Assembly (NCBI RefSeq): GCF_900168025.1
Contig: NZ_FUYN01000002.1
Location: 336,343-400,342 of the forward strand
DNA from: Acetoanaerobium noterae
Lineage (GTDB): Bacteria; Bacillota; Clostridia; Peptostreptococcales; Filifactoraceae
Reading direction: 5' to 3'
Length of the DNA: 64,000 nucleotides
In this document: one piece after another, positions 28,801 to 37,508 of the stretch
Layout of the letters: each line of letters begins with the position of its first letter
Numbering within the stretch: position 1 is the stretch's first letter
The notes under the pieces: generated by a model
Told to the model about the DNA's origin: nothing
What the model saw: only the letters and a program-made list of their open reading frames with translations
Database searches by the model: none
Position numbers and translations under genes: made by a program

Positions 28801-28916
28801 CGTCCCCAATGATTTGCCCAATGATTTGAATAAAATTTATCCAATAAATTTATGTAACTAATGGATAAATTATGGTACACTGATTATTCAGAAAATATTA
28901 ATCTAAAGGAGATAAC

Positions 28917-29828
28917 ATGAAGCCAAATATTAATAGTAATATAGCAATAATAGGGGTTCCTCTCGATTTAGGAGCAGGAACAAGAGGTGTGAACTTAGGC
29001 CCTGACGCTATCAGATACGCAGGGGTAGAAGAAAGGCTAAAAAATATCGGATATAATGTCGAGGATCTAGGCGATATTCCTGTAAATAGATCTCAAGCTT
29101 TTACTGAACCGAATTCGAATCTTAAAAATCTAAATGTAATATCAGAGGTTAACTCTTTGCTTTCAGAAAAAGTTTTTTCAGTAATGAGTGAAGGTAAATT
29201 TCCATTAGTGTTGGGAGGAGACCATAGTATAGCTATAGGAACGATTTCTGGAGTTCTAAAGTATAAAAAAAGTCTAGGTGTCATTTGGTTTGATGCACAC
29301 GGAGATATCAATACGCCTGAAACGTCACCTTCAGGTAATATCCATGGTATGCCTGTTGCAGTCCTTTTAGGTCTAGGGGATAAGAGTTTAACAAAAATAG
29401 TTGGAGAAAATAATTTTCTAAAAAAAGAAAATATTGTTTATATAGGCTCAAGAGATTTGGACAGCGGAGAGCGAAAAGCTATGAAAGAGCAAGGTATAAC
29501 AGTATTCACTATGCATGAGATAGATGATATGGGTATCAAGAAAGTAATGGAAGAAGCTATAAAAATAGCAGGAGATAATACTGATGGAATCCATGTTAGT
29601 TTTGATATGGACGCCCTTGATCCAAGTATTGCACCGGGAACCGGTACAAAGGTACCAGGAGGAATGAATTACAGGGAAGCTCATTATGCATTGGAGCTTA
29701 TAGCCAAATCAGAAAAGCTTGTAAGTGCAGAGTTTGTAGAAGTGAACCCGCTTCTGGACAATGCAAATATGACAGGTAAGGCGGCAGCTGTCCTTGTAGG
29801 ATCATTGATGGGAGAATGGTTGATATAA
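28917..29828 (+). CDS. rocF: Arginase
   Basis: This 303-residue enzyme hydrolyses arginine to ornithine and urea. All Mn-binding motifs of the ureohydrolase family are present: GGDHS, WFDAHGDIN, and SFDMDALDPS with APGTGT. The substrate loop SPSGNIHGMP is present. These features favour arginase over agmatinase, which differs after GGDHS and in the loop. The ATG has AAAGGAGATAAC. It stands alone, without rocD or urea genes nearby. Ornithine could feed Stickland fermentation (inference). A palindromic repeat begins 10 bases after its stop. Confidence 0.92.
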   Translation: MKPNINSNIAIIGVPLDLGAGTRGVNLGPDAIRYAGVEERLKNIGYNVEDLGDIPVNRSQAFTEPNSNLKNLNVISEVNSLLSEKVFSVMSEGKFPLVLGGDHSIAIGTISGVLKYKKSLGVIWFDAHGDINTPETSPSGNIHGMPVAVLLGLGDKSLTKIVGENNFLKKENIVYIGSRDLDSGERKAMKEQGITVFTMHEIDDMGIKKVMEEAIKIAGDNTDGIHVSFDMDALDPSIAPGTGTKVPGGMNYREAHYALELIAKSEKLVSAEFVEVNPLLDNANMTGKAAAVLVGSLMGEWLI

Positions 29829-29837
29829 AGAAATCAA

Positions 29838-30053
29838 TAGAATCAACAGGGACGGTTCTTTTTGATTCTAAGTTGAGAATTTGCATATAAATATAATTTG
29901 AACCTACTAAGTAGTTTGATGGAAGTAATCTTACTATATGGTAGGTTCTTTTTGATTATAATTCTATTAATAATCAATCTAAGAATATAACAATCTAAGA
30001 ATATAATAAAAACATATGAGAGTGGTCAAAAAGAACGGCCCCCAATGATTGAT
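29838..30053. repeat. Dispersed palindromic repeat after arginase
   Basis: The left arm (ATAGAATCAACAGGGACGGTTC) begins at 29838. A second partial left arm (TAGGTTCTTTTTGATT) is at 29942. The right arm GAGAGTGGTCAAAAAGAAC with GGCCCCCAATGATT ends at about 30050. The repeat AATCTAAGAATATAA occurs twice before the right arm. Confidence 0.75.
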
Positions 30054-30087
30054 GTTCGATAGATTCTGAGAAGATAAGGGATAATGT

Positions 30088-30363
30088 ATGATAACATTAC
30101 TTTTAATGTTTATTTTATCTATAGTTTCAATGTATTATTTTTTTAAGTTAAGAAAAATTGATAAAACGAAAAGCGAAAACCTTTCTAGCTTGATTATTCT
30201 AACTCCTGTGGTTAATAATCTGTTACCGATAGAAGCCGAATTAAAAGACATGATAATCTTATTTATGTTTTCTCTGTCAATTGTCTTATTGAGGAAAGGC
30301 TTGAAAGATGAAGAGAAAAAGAAGAGCTTTTATATCTCAGAAAAAAATAATTTAAAAGAGTAA
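30088..30363 (+). CDS. Small hypothetical membrane protein
   Basis: This 91-residue frame has a hydrophobic helix at residues 1-18, a basic loop (RKIDKTKSEN), a second hydrophobic stretch at about 54-68 and a basic-acidic tail. It resembles small two-helix membrane proteins. The ribosome binding site is poor (AAGGGATA). A good terminator follows, which supports a real transcript. I know no family for it. Confidence 0.5.
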   Translation: MITLLLMFILSIVSMYYFFKLRKIDKTKSENLSSLIILTPVVNNLLPIEAELKDMIILFMFSLSIVLLRKGLKDEEKKKSFYISEKNNLKE

Positions 30364-30380
30364 CAAAACATATTAATGTT

Positions 30381-30430
30381 AGAGACTGTAAATAATTTTG
30401 TGTATGATAATTTACGGTCTCTATATTTTA
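30381..30430 (+). terminator. Terminator after the small membrane protein gene
   Basis: AGAGACTGTAAAT (30381-30393) pairs with ATTTACGGTCTCT (30410-30422), with one G-U pair, and is followed by a T-rich tail. Confidence 0.8.
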
Positions 30431-30448
30431 AGTTATATTTTTCTTTTC

Positions 30449-30565
30449 TTACTGAAGAAGCCATTTTTCAGCTTCTTCTCTACTTTCGTACAATCTAAAA
30501 TGATTGCCTTTACTTATTTCTATAGCCATTTCTTTAAGTATATATTTTTTTGATGGTGAGTTATT
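30449..30565 (-). pseudogene. C-terminal gene remnant
   Basis: On the minus strand, 38 codons read KKYILKEMAIEISKG, then NHFRLYESREEAEKWLL and stop. A pattern ending in F-R-[LV]-[FY]-x-S-R-E-E-A-x-x-W-L is typical of the last helix of small STAS/SpoIIAA-like proteins. No start codon with a binding site is present upstream, because a stop codon interrupts the frame. It is best read as the 3' relic of a decayed gene. The family call is tentative. Confidence 0.4.
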
Positions 30566-30763
30566 TTATCACAATAATAATAAAGTGTGAATGCTTTACA
30601 ATTATTAATCAGGGTATTTTATAAATAGCCATAATAAAGTTTTCAGCTTTATAGTATCTAATATGTAGATACTTAAGAACCCACGAGGTTTAAGATGCAA
30701 ATCACTAACCAATGCTTTATAATATTATAGACAAATAATATAAAGAATGGTTGATGAAAAACT

Positions 30764-32131
30764 ATGAAAACAAACAACTTGACACAGGGTAGTATTTTAA
30801 GCGCACTATTTAAACTAGCCATCCCTATAATGGGAACGTCTTTTGTTCAGATGGCTTACAATATGACGGATATGATTTGGGTGGGAAGAGTTGGTTCAAG
30901 AGCCGTAGCAGCAGTAGGAACAGCTGGATTTTTTACTTGGCTTGCTATGGCTTTTATCCTTATACCAAAAATAGGTGCTGAGGTAGGAGTAGCTCAGTCT
31001 ATAGGAAAAAACGATATGAAAGAGGCTAAGGTTTATATCAAGCACACACTTCAAATGATAGTAGTAATTGCTCTGATATATGCACTTTCTCTTATAACAT
31101 TTAGAAAACCTCTCATAGGATTTTTTAATCTAGGAGAACCAGATATAATCCAAAATGCAATTAATTATCTAATACTCATATCCTTTGGACTTGTTTTTTA
31201 TTTTGTAAATCCAGTATTTACAGCTATTTTCAACGGCTACGGAGAAAGCAGAACTCCATTTATAATAAATTCAATCGGACTTTTGGTGAATATGGTACTA
31301 GACCCATTGCTGATTTTAGGACTAGGGCCTATTCCAAGACTAGAGGTAGCTGGAGCAGCTATTGCAACAGTTATAGCGCAAGCAGTAGTTACTCTAATAT
31401 TTGTGCTAAATGCGAGGATGAGGCCAGAGCTTTTTTCAGGACTTAATCTCTTCAAAGCTCCAGATATGGCTCATATTAATAAAATTTTCAAGCTAGGGCT
31501 TCCAGTCGCACTTCAAAGCGGGTTATTTACTGTGTTTGCAATGGTAATAGCCAGAATAATAGCTCAGTGGGGACCGATTCCTATAGCTGTTCAGAAGGTA
31601 GGTTCTCAGATTGAGGCTGTTTCGTGGATGACAGCAGGAGGATTTCAAACTGCTATGAGCACCTTTGTAGGGCAAAACTATGGAGCAAAGAACTGGGATA
31701 GAATTACAAAAGGATATATGGTTGGACTAGGTATTATGACAGTAATTGGAATATTTACAACAGGCTTGCTTTATTTTGGAGCTAGACCTATATTTTCAAT
31801 ATTTATACCAGAGCCAGAGAGCATAAGCTATGGGGTAGTATACTTAAAAATATTAGCACTTTCTCAGCTTTTTATGTGCATAGAGCTAACTACAGCAGGG
31901 GCGTTTAATGGACTGGGAAATACAGTTCCACCATCTATAATAGGTATAGTATTCAATGCTCTAAGAATACCAGGAGCGCTCATACTTTCAGCTACCAGTC
32001 TAGGGTTAAACGGTGTATGGTGGGCGATTAGCATTTCAAGTATATTTAAAGGAGTTATCTTAGCTACGTGGTATATGATGCTGCTAAAAAAGTCAAATAA
32101 AGCCATTGGTGAGGTAGTTTTGGAGTCTTAA
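30764..32131 (+). CDS. MATE family efflux transporter (second copy)
   Basis: This 455-residue MATE transporter has 12 helices. The N-terminal part reads FKLAIPIMGTSFVQMAYNMTDMIWVGRVG, and the family repeat is seen at MVLDPLLILG and GVAGAAIATVIAQ-like VAGAAIATVIAQ. The second half is VGSQIEAVSWMTAGGFQTA. It is not closely like the first MATE at 15539. No attenuator is seen in the 200 bases upstream, though a small hairpin GTATCT/AGATAC lies at about 30655. The substrate is unknown. The CBS pyrophosphatase gene follows. Confidence 0.92.
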   Translation: MKTNNLTQGSILSALFKLAIPIMGTSFVQMAYNMTDMIWVGRVGSRAVAAVGTAGFFTWLAMAFILIPKIGAEVGVAQSIGKNDMKEAKVYIKHTLQMIVVIALIYALSLITFRKPLIGFFNLGEPDIIQNAINYLILISFGLVFYFVNPVFTAIFNGYGESRTPFIINSIGLLVNMVLDPLLILGLGPIPRLEVAGAAIATVIAQAVVTLIFVLNARMRPELFSGLNLFKAPDMAHINKIFKLGLPVALQSGLFTVFAMVIARIIAQWGPIPIAVQKVGSQIEAVSWMTAGGFQTAMSTFVGQNYGAKNWDRITKGYMVGLGIMTVIGIFTTGLLYFGARPIFSIFIPEPESISYGVVYLKILALSQLFMCIELTTAGAFNGLGNTVPPSIIGIVFNALRIPGALILSATSLGLNGVWWAISISSIFKGVILATWYMMLLKKSNKAIGEVVLES

Positions 32132-32188
32132 CTTTATTTACTAAATATTTTAGTTAGGAAATGAAAACTTTTATAAAAGGAGTAAGCT

Positions 32189-33823
32189 ATGAACAGAGAA
32201 ATATATATAACTGGACACAAAAATCCAGATACGGACTCAATTGTATCTGCTATTGCCTATTCAAAGCTAAAGCAAAAAAGAAATGGCCTAAATGCGATTC
32301 CTGTTAGACTGGGAGAAATCAACAGTGAGACCCAGTTTGTACTAGATTATTTTAAGGTAGAGAAGCCTAGATATATGGACACTATAAAGCCTAGGGTAGG
32401 GGATTTGGACATGGATCCAGCCTTTTATGCTTCTCCAGAGATTTCTCTAGCAAAAGCAATTAGGCTCATTCAGTCAAATCACAACAACAATATTGCTGTA
32501 GTAGATGATTCAAACAATCTAGTTGGAGTAGTAAGCCTTTCAAATATTACAGCCTGCTACTTGGACGTTTGGGATGATGCAATAATTAAAAATTCAAATA
32601 CTCCTCTTGAAAACATAGTGGAAACTTTGTCGGGGGAACTGCTGTATACACCAGAAGTCATACGTCCATTTGGCTTTATGCATGTATACGCTATGACTCC
32701 TCAAAAAGCAGAGGAATTCATAAGTGAAGGAGATATAGTAATAGTAGGAGACCGCTCAGATGCTCAGCTAGATGCAATAAACAGAAATGTCTCTGTGCTA
32801 ATTCTAACTGGAGGCTGTGAGATTGAGCCGGGTATACTATCTGAAGCCGAGAAGCGAAATATTGTGGTGCTAAGAACCAATTTCAATAGCTTTATGGCAG
32901 CTAGACTTCTTCCGCAATCAGTACCTATAAGCTATGTAATGACTACTGAAAACATTGTGACCTTCGATTTGGATGATTTTGTGGAGGATGTTCAGAAAAT
33001 CATGGGAGAAACTAGGTACAGAAGCTATCCAGTAATAGATGAAACAGGACATGTTGCTGGAAATATTTCGAGATTTCACCTTATCTCAAATCCTCAAAAA
33101 GAGCTGATACTAGTAGACCATAACGAAAAAAACCAATCTATACCAGGGATAGACTATGCAAGAATTACAGAAATAATAGACCATCATAGAATAGCAAACA
33201 TAACTACAGGACATCCTGTGTTTTTTAGAAATGAAACAGTAGGAAGTACGTCTACTATCATTGCTAAAATGTATATAGAGCAAGGGATAAGACCAGAGCA
33301 ATCAATCGCAGGAATCCTAAGCGCCGCTATTATATCTGATACTCTTATGCTCAGAAGCCCTACAGCTACTGAGCTAGATAGACAAATGCTAGAAAGAATG
33401 TCAAAAATAGCAGGAATAGATATAGAAACCTTTGCAAAAGAGATGTTTAGAGCAGGGACCTCATTAGAAGAAAAAGAGCCAGTGGATTTATTAAGAGGAG
33501 ATGTAAAAGAGTTTATAATAAGTGGCAAGAGAGTAAGAATAGCACAGGTTATGACTATGGACTTAGATAGTCTAGAGGGCATCAGGCTCGCTCTTATTGA
33601 AAAAATGACTGAGCTTAGACTTGCTGGTGGAGAAGACGATTTTGTCCTTGTGCTTACTGACATACTAAAGGAAACTTCAAAATTCATAGTAGTAGGACCA
33701 GATGCAGAAAGCATAGCTAGAAGCTTTGATGCTGAGCTGGTTGACAGTACCTTCTTAGCACCTGGAGTACTATCTAGAAAGAAACAAGTAGTACCAAAGA
33801 TAACTCAAGCTTTAGAAAAATAA
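32189..33823 (+). CDS. ppaC: Mn-dependent inorganic pyrophosphatase with CBS and DRTGG domains
   Basis: This 544-residue family II pyrophosphatase hydrolyses PPi. The DHH catalytic half is split by a regulatory insert. GHKNPDTDS at the start supplies His10, Asp14 and Asp16. CBS1 begins near residue 75, a DRTGG domain follows (GDRSDAQLDAI region), CBS2 lies at about 255-305, and DHH resumes at DHHRIANI near residue 331. The DHHA2 domain ends the protein. The insert makes the enzyme responsive to adenine nucleotides and Ap4A in clostridial homologues. AAAGGAG precedes the ATG. Confidence 0.95.
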   Translation: MNREIYITGHKNPDTDSIVSAIAYSKLKQKRNGLNAIPVRLGEINSETQFVLDYFKVEKPRYMDTIKPRVGDLDMDPAFYASPEISLAKAIRLIQSNHNNNIAVVDDSNNLVGVVSLSNITACYLDVWDDAIIKNSNTPLENIVETLSGELLYTPEVIRPFGFMHVYAMTPQKAEEFISEGDIVIVGDRSDAQLDAINRNVSVLILTGGCEIEPGILSEAEKRNIVVLRTNFNSFMAARLLPQSVPISYVMTTENIVTFDLDDFVEDVQKIMGETRYRSYPVIDETGHVAGNISRFHLISNPQKELILVDHNEKNQSIPGIDYARITEIIDHHRIANITTGHPVFFRNETVGSTSTIIAKMYIEQGIRPEQSIAGILSAAIISDTLMLRSPTATELDRQMLERMSKIAGIDIETFAKEMFRAGTSLEEKEPVDLLRGDVKEFIISGKRVRIAQVMTMDLDSLEGIRLALIEKMTELRLAGGEDDFVLVLTDILKETSKFIVVGPDAESIARSFDAELVDSTFLAPGVLSRKKQVVPKITQALEK

Positions 33824-33841
33824 TCAAAGTGGAGGGAAACT

Positions 33842-34870
33842 ATGGGAGATTCAAAGTTTTGTACGAATTGTGGAGCAAAAACTCAGCCAGAAGATGTATT
33901 TTGTGAAAGCTGTGGACAAAAATTAGAAGCTGATGATTACGAAAATAAGTCAGAAGTAAAGGAAGAAAAAAGTCCATACCAAAAACAAGAAGATAGCATT
34001 GTACCACCTGCTAGGCAAGCAGCTAGAGAACCTTTTAGGGAGCCTTTCCCAGATAGACCAAAGAAAAAAGGAAACTCAGGAGTAATAGCAGTAGTAGCGC
34101 TTCTAGTAATAGTAATTTTTGGTGGAGGCTACTGGTTTTTTTCGCAAAAAGGGGAAAATGATAATATAGCAGACCAGCCAAATCAAAATGCAGACTCTTC
34201 AAATCAAAATTCGCAGGCTTCAAATGAGGGAACTGGAGAAACCCAGCAAACCGAGCCTACATCGTCTCAGCTAGATTTGACAAAGGCTAGGACCTATTTA
34301 TCTACACCAGGCTATAAATCTACATTCTTTGTAAACTATCCAGATGGAATGGCAGGTGTAGTGGAGAGATTTAGCGGAAGAGGACCAAATGCAAATGAAG
34401 GAGTAATCGTTTCAGAGGTCGAAGTAGTAAGAGAAAATGGAGAGGACTACGGATATGGGTTTCATTATGTGACTCGCCAAGATGGAAGCTATTACATTTT
34501 GGATTCCACACCATTTGAAATCTATCCTCATCTTAAGGATGATTTATCCATAGGAAAGACGTGGAGCTATAAGGATGAAGTGTTCGGCGATATTGTTTGG
34601 ACTGTTATGGATATGGGAGTGGACTTGGATTTAGGCTTTGAAAAATTCAGCAACTGCCTTGTAGTAAAAGAAGACAATCAAGCAGCTGGGTTTGTAACAA
34701 TTGCTTACTACGCTCCAGGTAGTGGAATGATTTACTCTACTGATGCAAGTGGAAACAACGATTACTACAAGATGACTGCAAAAGAGCAAATAGGAACAGA
34801 GCAAGCAGAAAGTCAAATAGTTAAATGGTGTCCTAATTATTTAGAAATTAAAGACGATAGGACTCAGTAG
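33842..34870 (+). CDS. Zinc-ribbon membrane-anchored protein
   Basis: This 342-residue protein begins with a double-CxxC zinc ribbon (Cys7, Cys10, Cys21, Cys24). A basic, proline-rich linker and one membrane helix at about residues 83-102 (VIAVVALLVIVIFGGGYWFF) follow. A Asn/Gln/Ser-rich spacer then leads to an extracellular domain of about 200 residues with many aromatic and acidic residues (YPDGMAGVVERFSG onward). I do not recognise the outer domain. It lies 19 bases after ppaC and 50 before lemA, so it is probably part of the LemA cluster. Confidence 0.75.
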   Translation: MGDSKFCTNCGAKTQPEDVFCESCGQKLEADDYENKSEVKEEKSPYQKQEDSIVPPARQAAREPFREPFPDRPKKKGNSGVIAVVALLVIVIFGGGYWFFSQKGENDNIADQPNQNADSSNQNSQASNEGTGETQQTEPTSSQLDLTKARTYLSTPGYKSTFFVNYPDGMAGVVERFSGRGPNANEGVIVSEVEVVRENGEDYGYGFHYVTRQDGSYYILDSTPFEIYPHLKDDLSIGKTWSYKDEVFGDIVWTVMDMGVDLDLGFEKFSNCLVVKEDNQAAGFVTIAYYAPGSGMIYSTDASGNNDYYKMTAKEQIGTEQAESQIVKWCPNYLEIKDDRTQ

Positions 34871-34919
34871 TTTAGTAATTTTGATAGTAAAATTTGAGTT
34901 AGATTAAGGGGGAAACGCT

Positions 34920-35477
34920 ATGGTAGGATTGATAGTTTTGGGACTTATAGTAGTTGGAGTTGTAGGCTTTGTTATTCAGATTTACAACAATTTGGTTCAA
35001 TTAAGACAAAGGGTTAAAAACGCTTGGTCTCAAGTGGATGTACAGCTAAAAAGAAGATATGATTTGATTCCAAACCTTGTAAATACAGTAAAAGGCTATG
35101 CTGAGCATGAAAAAACAACACTAGAAAATGTAACAAAAGCTAGAACAATGGCTATGAATGCAGGGACTGTTCAAGAACAGACTCAAGCAGAAAACATGCT
35201 AACAGGGGCTCTTCGCTCTTTATTTGCTGTAGCTGAAGCATATCCAGACCTAAAAGCAAACACAAATTTCTTACAGCTGCAAGCAGAGCTAAGCGATACA
35301 GAAAGCAAAATCGCTTTTTCACGCCAGTTCTATAATGATACAGTTCAAAAATTCAATACAAGCATAGAGGTATTCCCAAATAGCCTTATAGCTGGAAACA
35401 TGGGCTTTACTCCTGCTGATTATTTTACACTTCAGGATGAACCAGAAGCTAGAGAAACAGTAAAGGTGGAATTTTAG
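34920..35477 (+). CDS. lemA: LemA family protein
   Basis: This 185-residue protein has one N-terminal helix ([18 protein letters not shown]) and the LemA four-helix bundle ([20 protein letters not shown], then [14 protein letters not shown] near the end). It matches the family in length and ends shortly after FTPADYF. LemA proteins are membrane-bound with a mostly outside N-terminus, function unclear. They nearly always sit beside a DUF2207 or TPM-type gene, as here, 16 bases upstream. Confidence 0.93.
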   Translation: MVGLIVLGLIVVGVVGFVIQIYNNLVQLRQRVKNAWSQVDVQLKRRYDLIPNLVNTVKGYAEHEKTTLENVTKARTMAMNAGTVQEQTQAENMLTGALRSLFAVAEAYPDLKANTNFLQLQAELSDTESKIAFSRQFYNDTVQKFNTSIEVFPNSLIAGNMGFTPADYFTLQDEPEARETVKVEF

Positions 35478-35492
35478 GAAGGAGAATTTGCT

Positions 35493-37388
35493 ATGGACAA
35501 AAGCTTTTCCTCGTATAGCCTAAAATTAAATAAAGTAATAATAATCTTGACTATAGTATTGATGGTTTTTATACCTAATCAAGCGTTTGCTGATAGAAGC
35601 CTAAGTATGAGAAGTCTATACATTGATGCCCAGCTCTTGCCTGATGCTTCAATGAGAGTAACAGAAAAAATAACTGTGGAATTTAATGAGCAGTGGAATG
35701 GATTTTATGTCAAAATTCCAGAAGGAACTACGCCTATTGTAGATGTGTCGGTCAGTGAAAGTGGCCAGCCCTATACCTATAATCCAAGCACTGAATATGG
35801 TCCACCAGGAACCTTCCTCACTAAAAAAGAAGGAAGTGACATCCTCATAGACTGGAGCATAGATGCCTACGACCAGACGAGAACCTTTGAGCTTTCCTAT
35901 ACTGTGGTAAATGCTGTAAAAATTCACAATGACGTTGCAGAGCTATATAGAAAATTTGTAGGTGATGCAAATGGCAATAAGATAAACGATGTGCAGGTTA
36001 ATCTTAGCCTCCCATCTGGTGCAGAAAGCTATATTCAAGGTCAAGATATTAGGATTTGGGGACATGGCCCCTTAGATGGGGTTGTAGAATTTACTCAAAA
36101 TAATGGAGTGACTTGGAAAACTAGCAATCTATCTCCCTACACATTTGTAGAAGGAAGAGTAGTAATGCCTACAGCACTTTTTTCTGATGCGCCTAGAGAA
36201 GCCTACACAAACCAAATGGCCTTAGGGAGTATATTGTCAGAAGAGCAAGCAAATGCAGACAAAGCCAATAAAGAAAGACAAAAGGCTAGATTTGAGCTAG
36301 GCGGAGCTGCAGGAATAATAGCAGCTGCTATAGGGGCTCTTATATATTTATGGGGAAGATTCGGAAGAAAATATAGATTAAACTTTGAAGGTGACTACTA
36401 TAGAGACCTTCCAGCAGACTATAGCCCAGCTGAACTAAGTATACTTTGGAATTACAAAAAAATGAAGCCAGAGGATATAACAGCGACTATTTTGGATCTA
36501 GCAAGAAGAAAATTTCTATACCTAGAAGAAGATAAAGTAGAAGTAAAAAAACTCATAGGAACCAAGGAAGTCACAACCTACAAGCTTACATTTATGCCAG
36601 AACCAGAACCTGGAAGCTTTAAGAATCCAGAAGATGCTGTACTCAAAAGGCATGAGCAAAAATTGCTTGACTACCTAAAAAACGATATAGGTGGAAGACA
36701 GCCTTTTATTCATCTTACAGAAATAGAGGATTATGCTAAAAAATATGGAGAAGAGTTCTATAAATTCTGGCAAAGCTGGACAGAGGATATAGAAATTGCT
36801 ACAGCAAAATATAGTTTCTTTGATGAAAACAAAGCCCTATATAAATATTCTGCAATCGGTGGAATTTTGCTAATTGCACTTGGTATTTTTACTATCTTTA
36901 AAATGCTTGCGATTGGGATAGCTTTAGTCGTATCAGGGCTTATGATATTGCTAGTACCTCAGCTATTTAGAAGACGCTCTCCAAATGGTCAGGACGACTA
37001 CGTAAAATGGAAAGCATTTAAAAAATTTCTAGAGCATTTTTCTGAAATGCAAAAACATGAAATCCCAAGCCTTATAATTTGGGAACATTACCTTGTGTAT
37101 GCAGTTACTCTAGGGGTTGCAAAGGAAGTAATAAAACAATTAGAGCTGGTATTTCCTAATATGACAGATGGAGACTATCGCTTTGGTTACGGCTGGATGA
37201 ATTACTCATCCTACGGAAGCTTTAGAGCATTTAACGATTCATTTGATATGGTAGGAAATTCAATAGACAAAGCATTTTCATCAGCCCAAAAAGCTGTCAG
37301 CAAATCATCCTCAGGAGGAGGCTCAGGAGGAGGTTTCTCAGGTGGTGGTGGAGGCGGCGGTGGCGGTGGAAGCTACGGTGGCCGTTAG
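35493..37388 (+). CDS. DUF2207 membrane protein with glycine-rich tail
   Basis: This 631-residue protein has a signal peptide (residues about 1-34, cleaving after NQAFA). An outside beta-rich domain (35-250) and a helix at 273-292 follow, then a cytoplasmic segment, a double helix at about 447-490 and a final domain. The extreme C-terminus is almost pure Gly/Ser (SSGGGSGGGFSGGGG and so on), which is characteristic of DUF2207 proteins. It probably works with LemA at the envelope; the reaction is unknown. Confidence 0.9.
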   Translation: MDKSFSSYSLKLNKVIIILTIVLMVFIPNQAFADRSLSMRSLYIDAQLLPDASMRVTEKITVEFNEQWNGFYVKIPEGTTPIVDVSVSESGQPYTYNPSTEYGPPGTFLTKKEGSDILIDWSIDAYDQTRTFELSYTVVNAVKIHNDVAELYRKFVGDANGNKINDVQVNLSLPSGAESYIQGQDIRIWGHGPLDGVVEFTQNNGVTWKTSNLSPYTFVEGRVVMPTALFSDAPREAYTNQMALGSILSEEQANADKANKERQKARFELGGAAGIIAAAIGALIYLWGRFGRKYRLNFEGDYYRDLPADYSPAELSILWNYKKMKPEDITATILDLARRKFLYLEEDKVEVKKLIGTKEVTTYKLTFMPEPEPGSFKNPEDAVLKRHEQKLLDYLKNDIGGRQPFIHLTEIEDYAKKYGEEFYKFWQSWTEDIEIATAKYSFFDENKALYKYSAIGGILLIALGIFTIFKMLAIGIALVVSGLMILLVPQLFRRRSPNGQDDYVKWKAFKKFLEHFSEMQKHEIPSLIIWEHYLVYAVTLGVAKEVIKQLELVFPNMTDGDYRFGYGWMNYSSYGSFRAFNDSFDMVGNSIDKAFSSAQKAVSKSSSGGGSGGGFSGGGGGGGGGGSYGGR

Positions 37389-37451
37389 TATTTAGCCGAA
37401 GTGTAAATACAGTAATATATTAGAAAGTAAGTTTAAATATAGAACATATAT

Positions 37452-37498
37452 AAAAATGCCCCGTCTATGAAAAAATCAATCATAAATAGGGCATTTTT
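37452..37498. terminator. Bidirectional terminator between DUF2207 and rsgA genes
   Basis: AAAAATGCCC (37452-37461) pairs with GGGCATTTTT (37489-37498), with inner pairing CTATGA/TCATAAATA-like. A and T tracts flank both sides. Confidence 0.88.
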
Positions 37499-37508
37499 AA
37501 AGTTTATA

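Noticed and set aside
33184-33714. Long minus-strand frame inside ppaC (176 codons)
   Set aside because: It lies opposite a firmly identified enzyme, is serine/isoleucine-rich as expected of an antisense shadow, and has no binding site.
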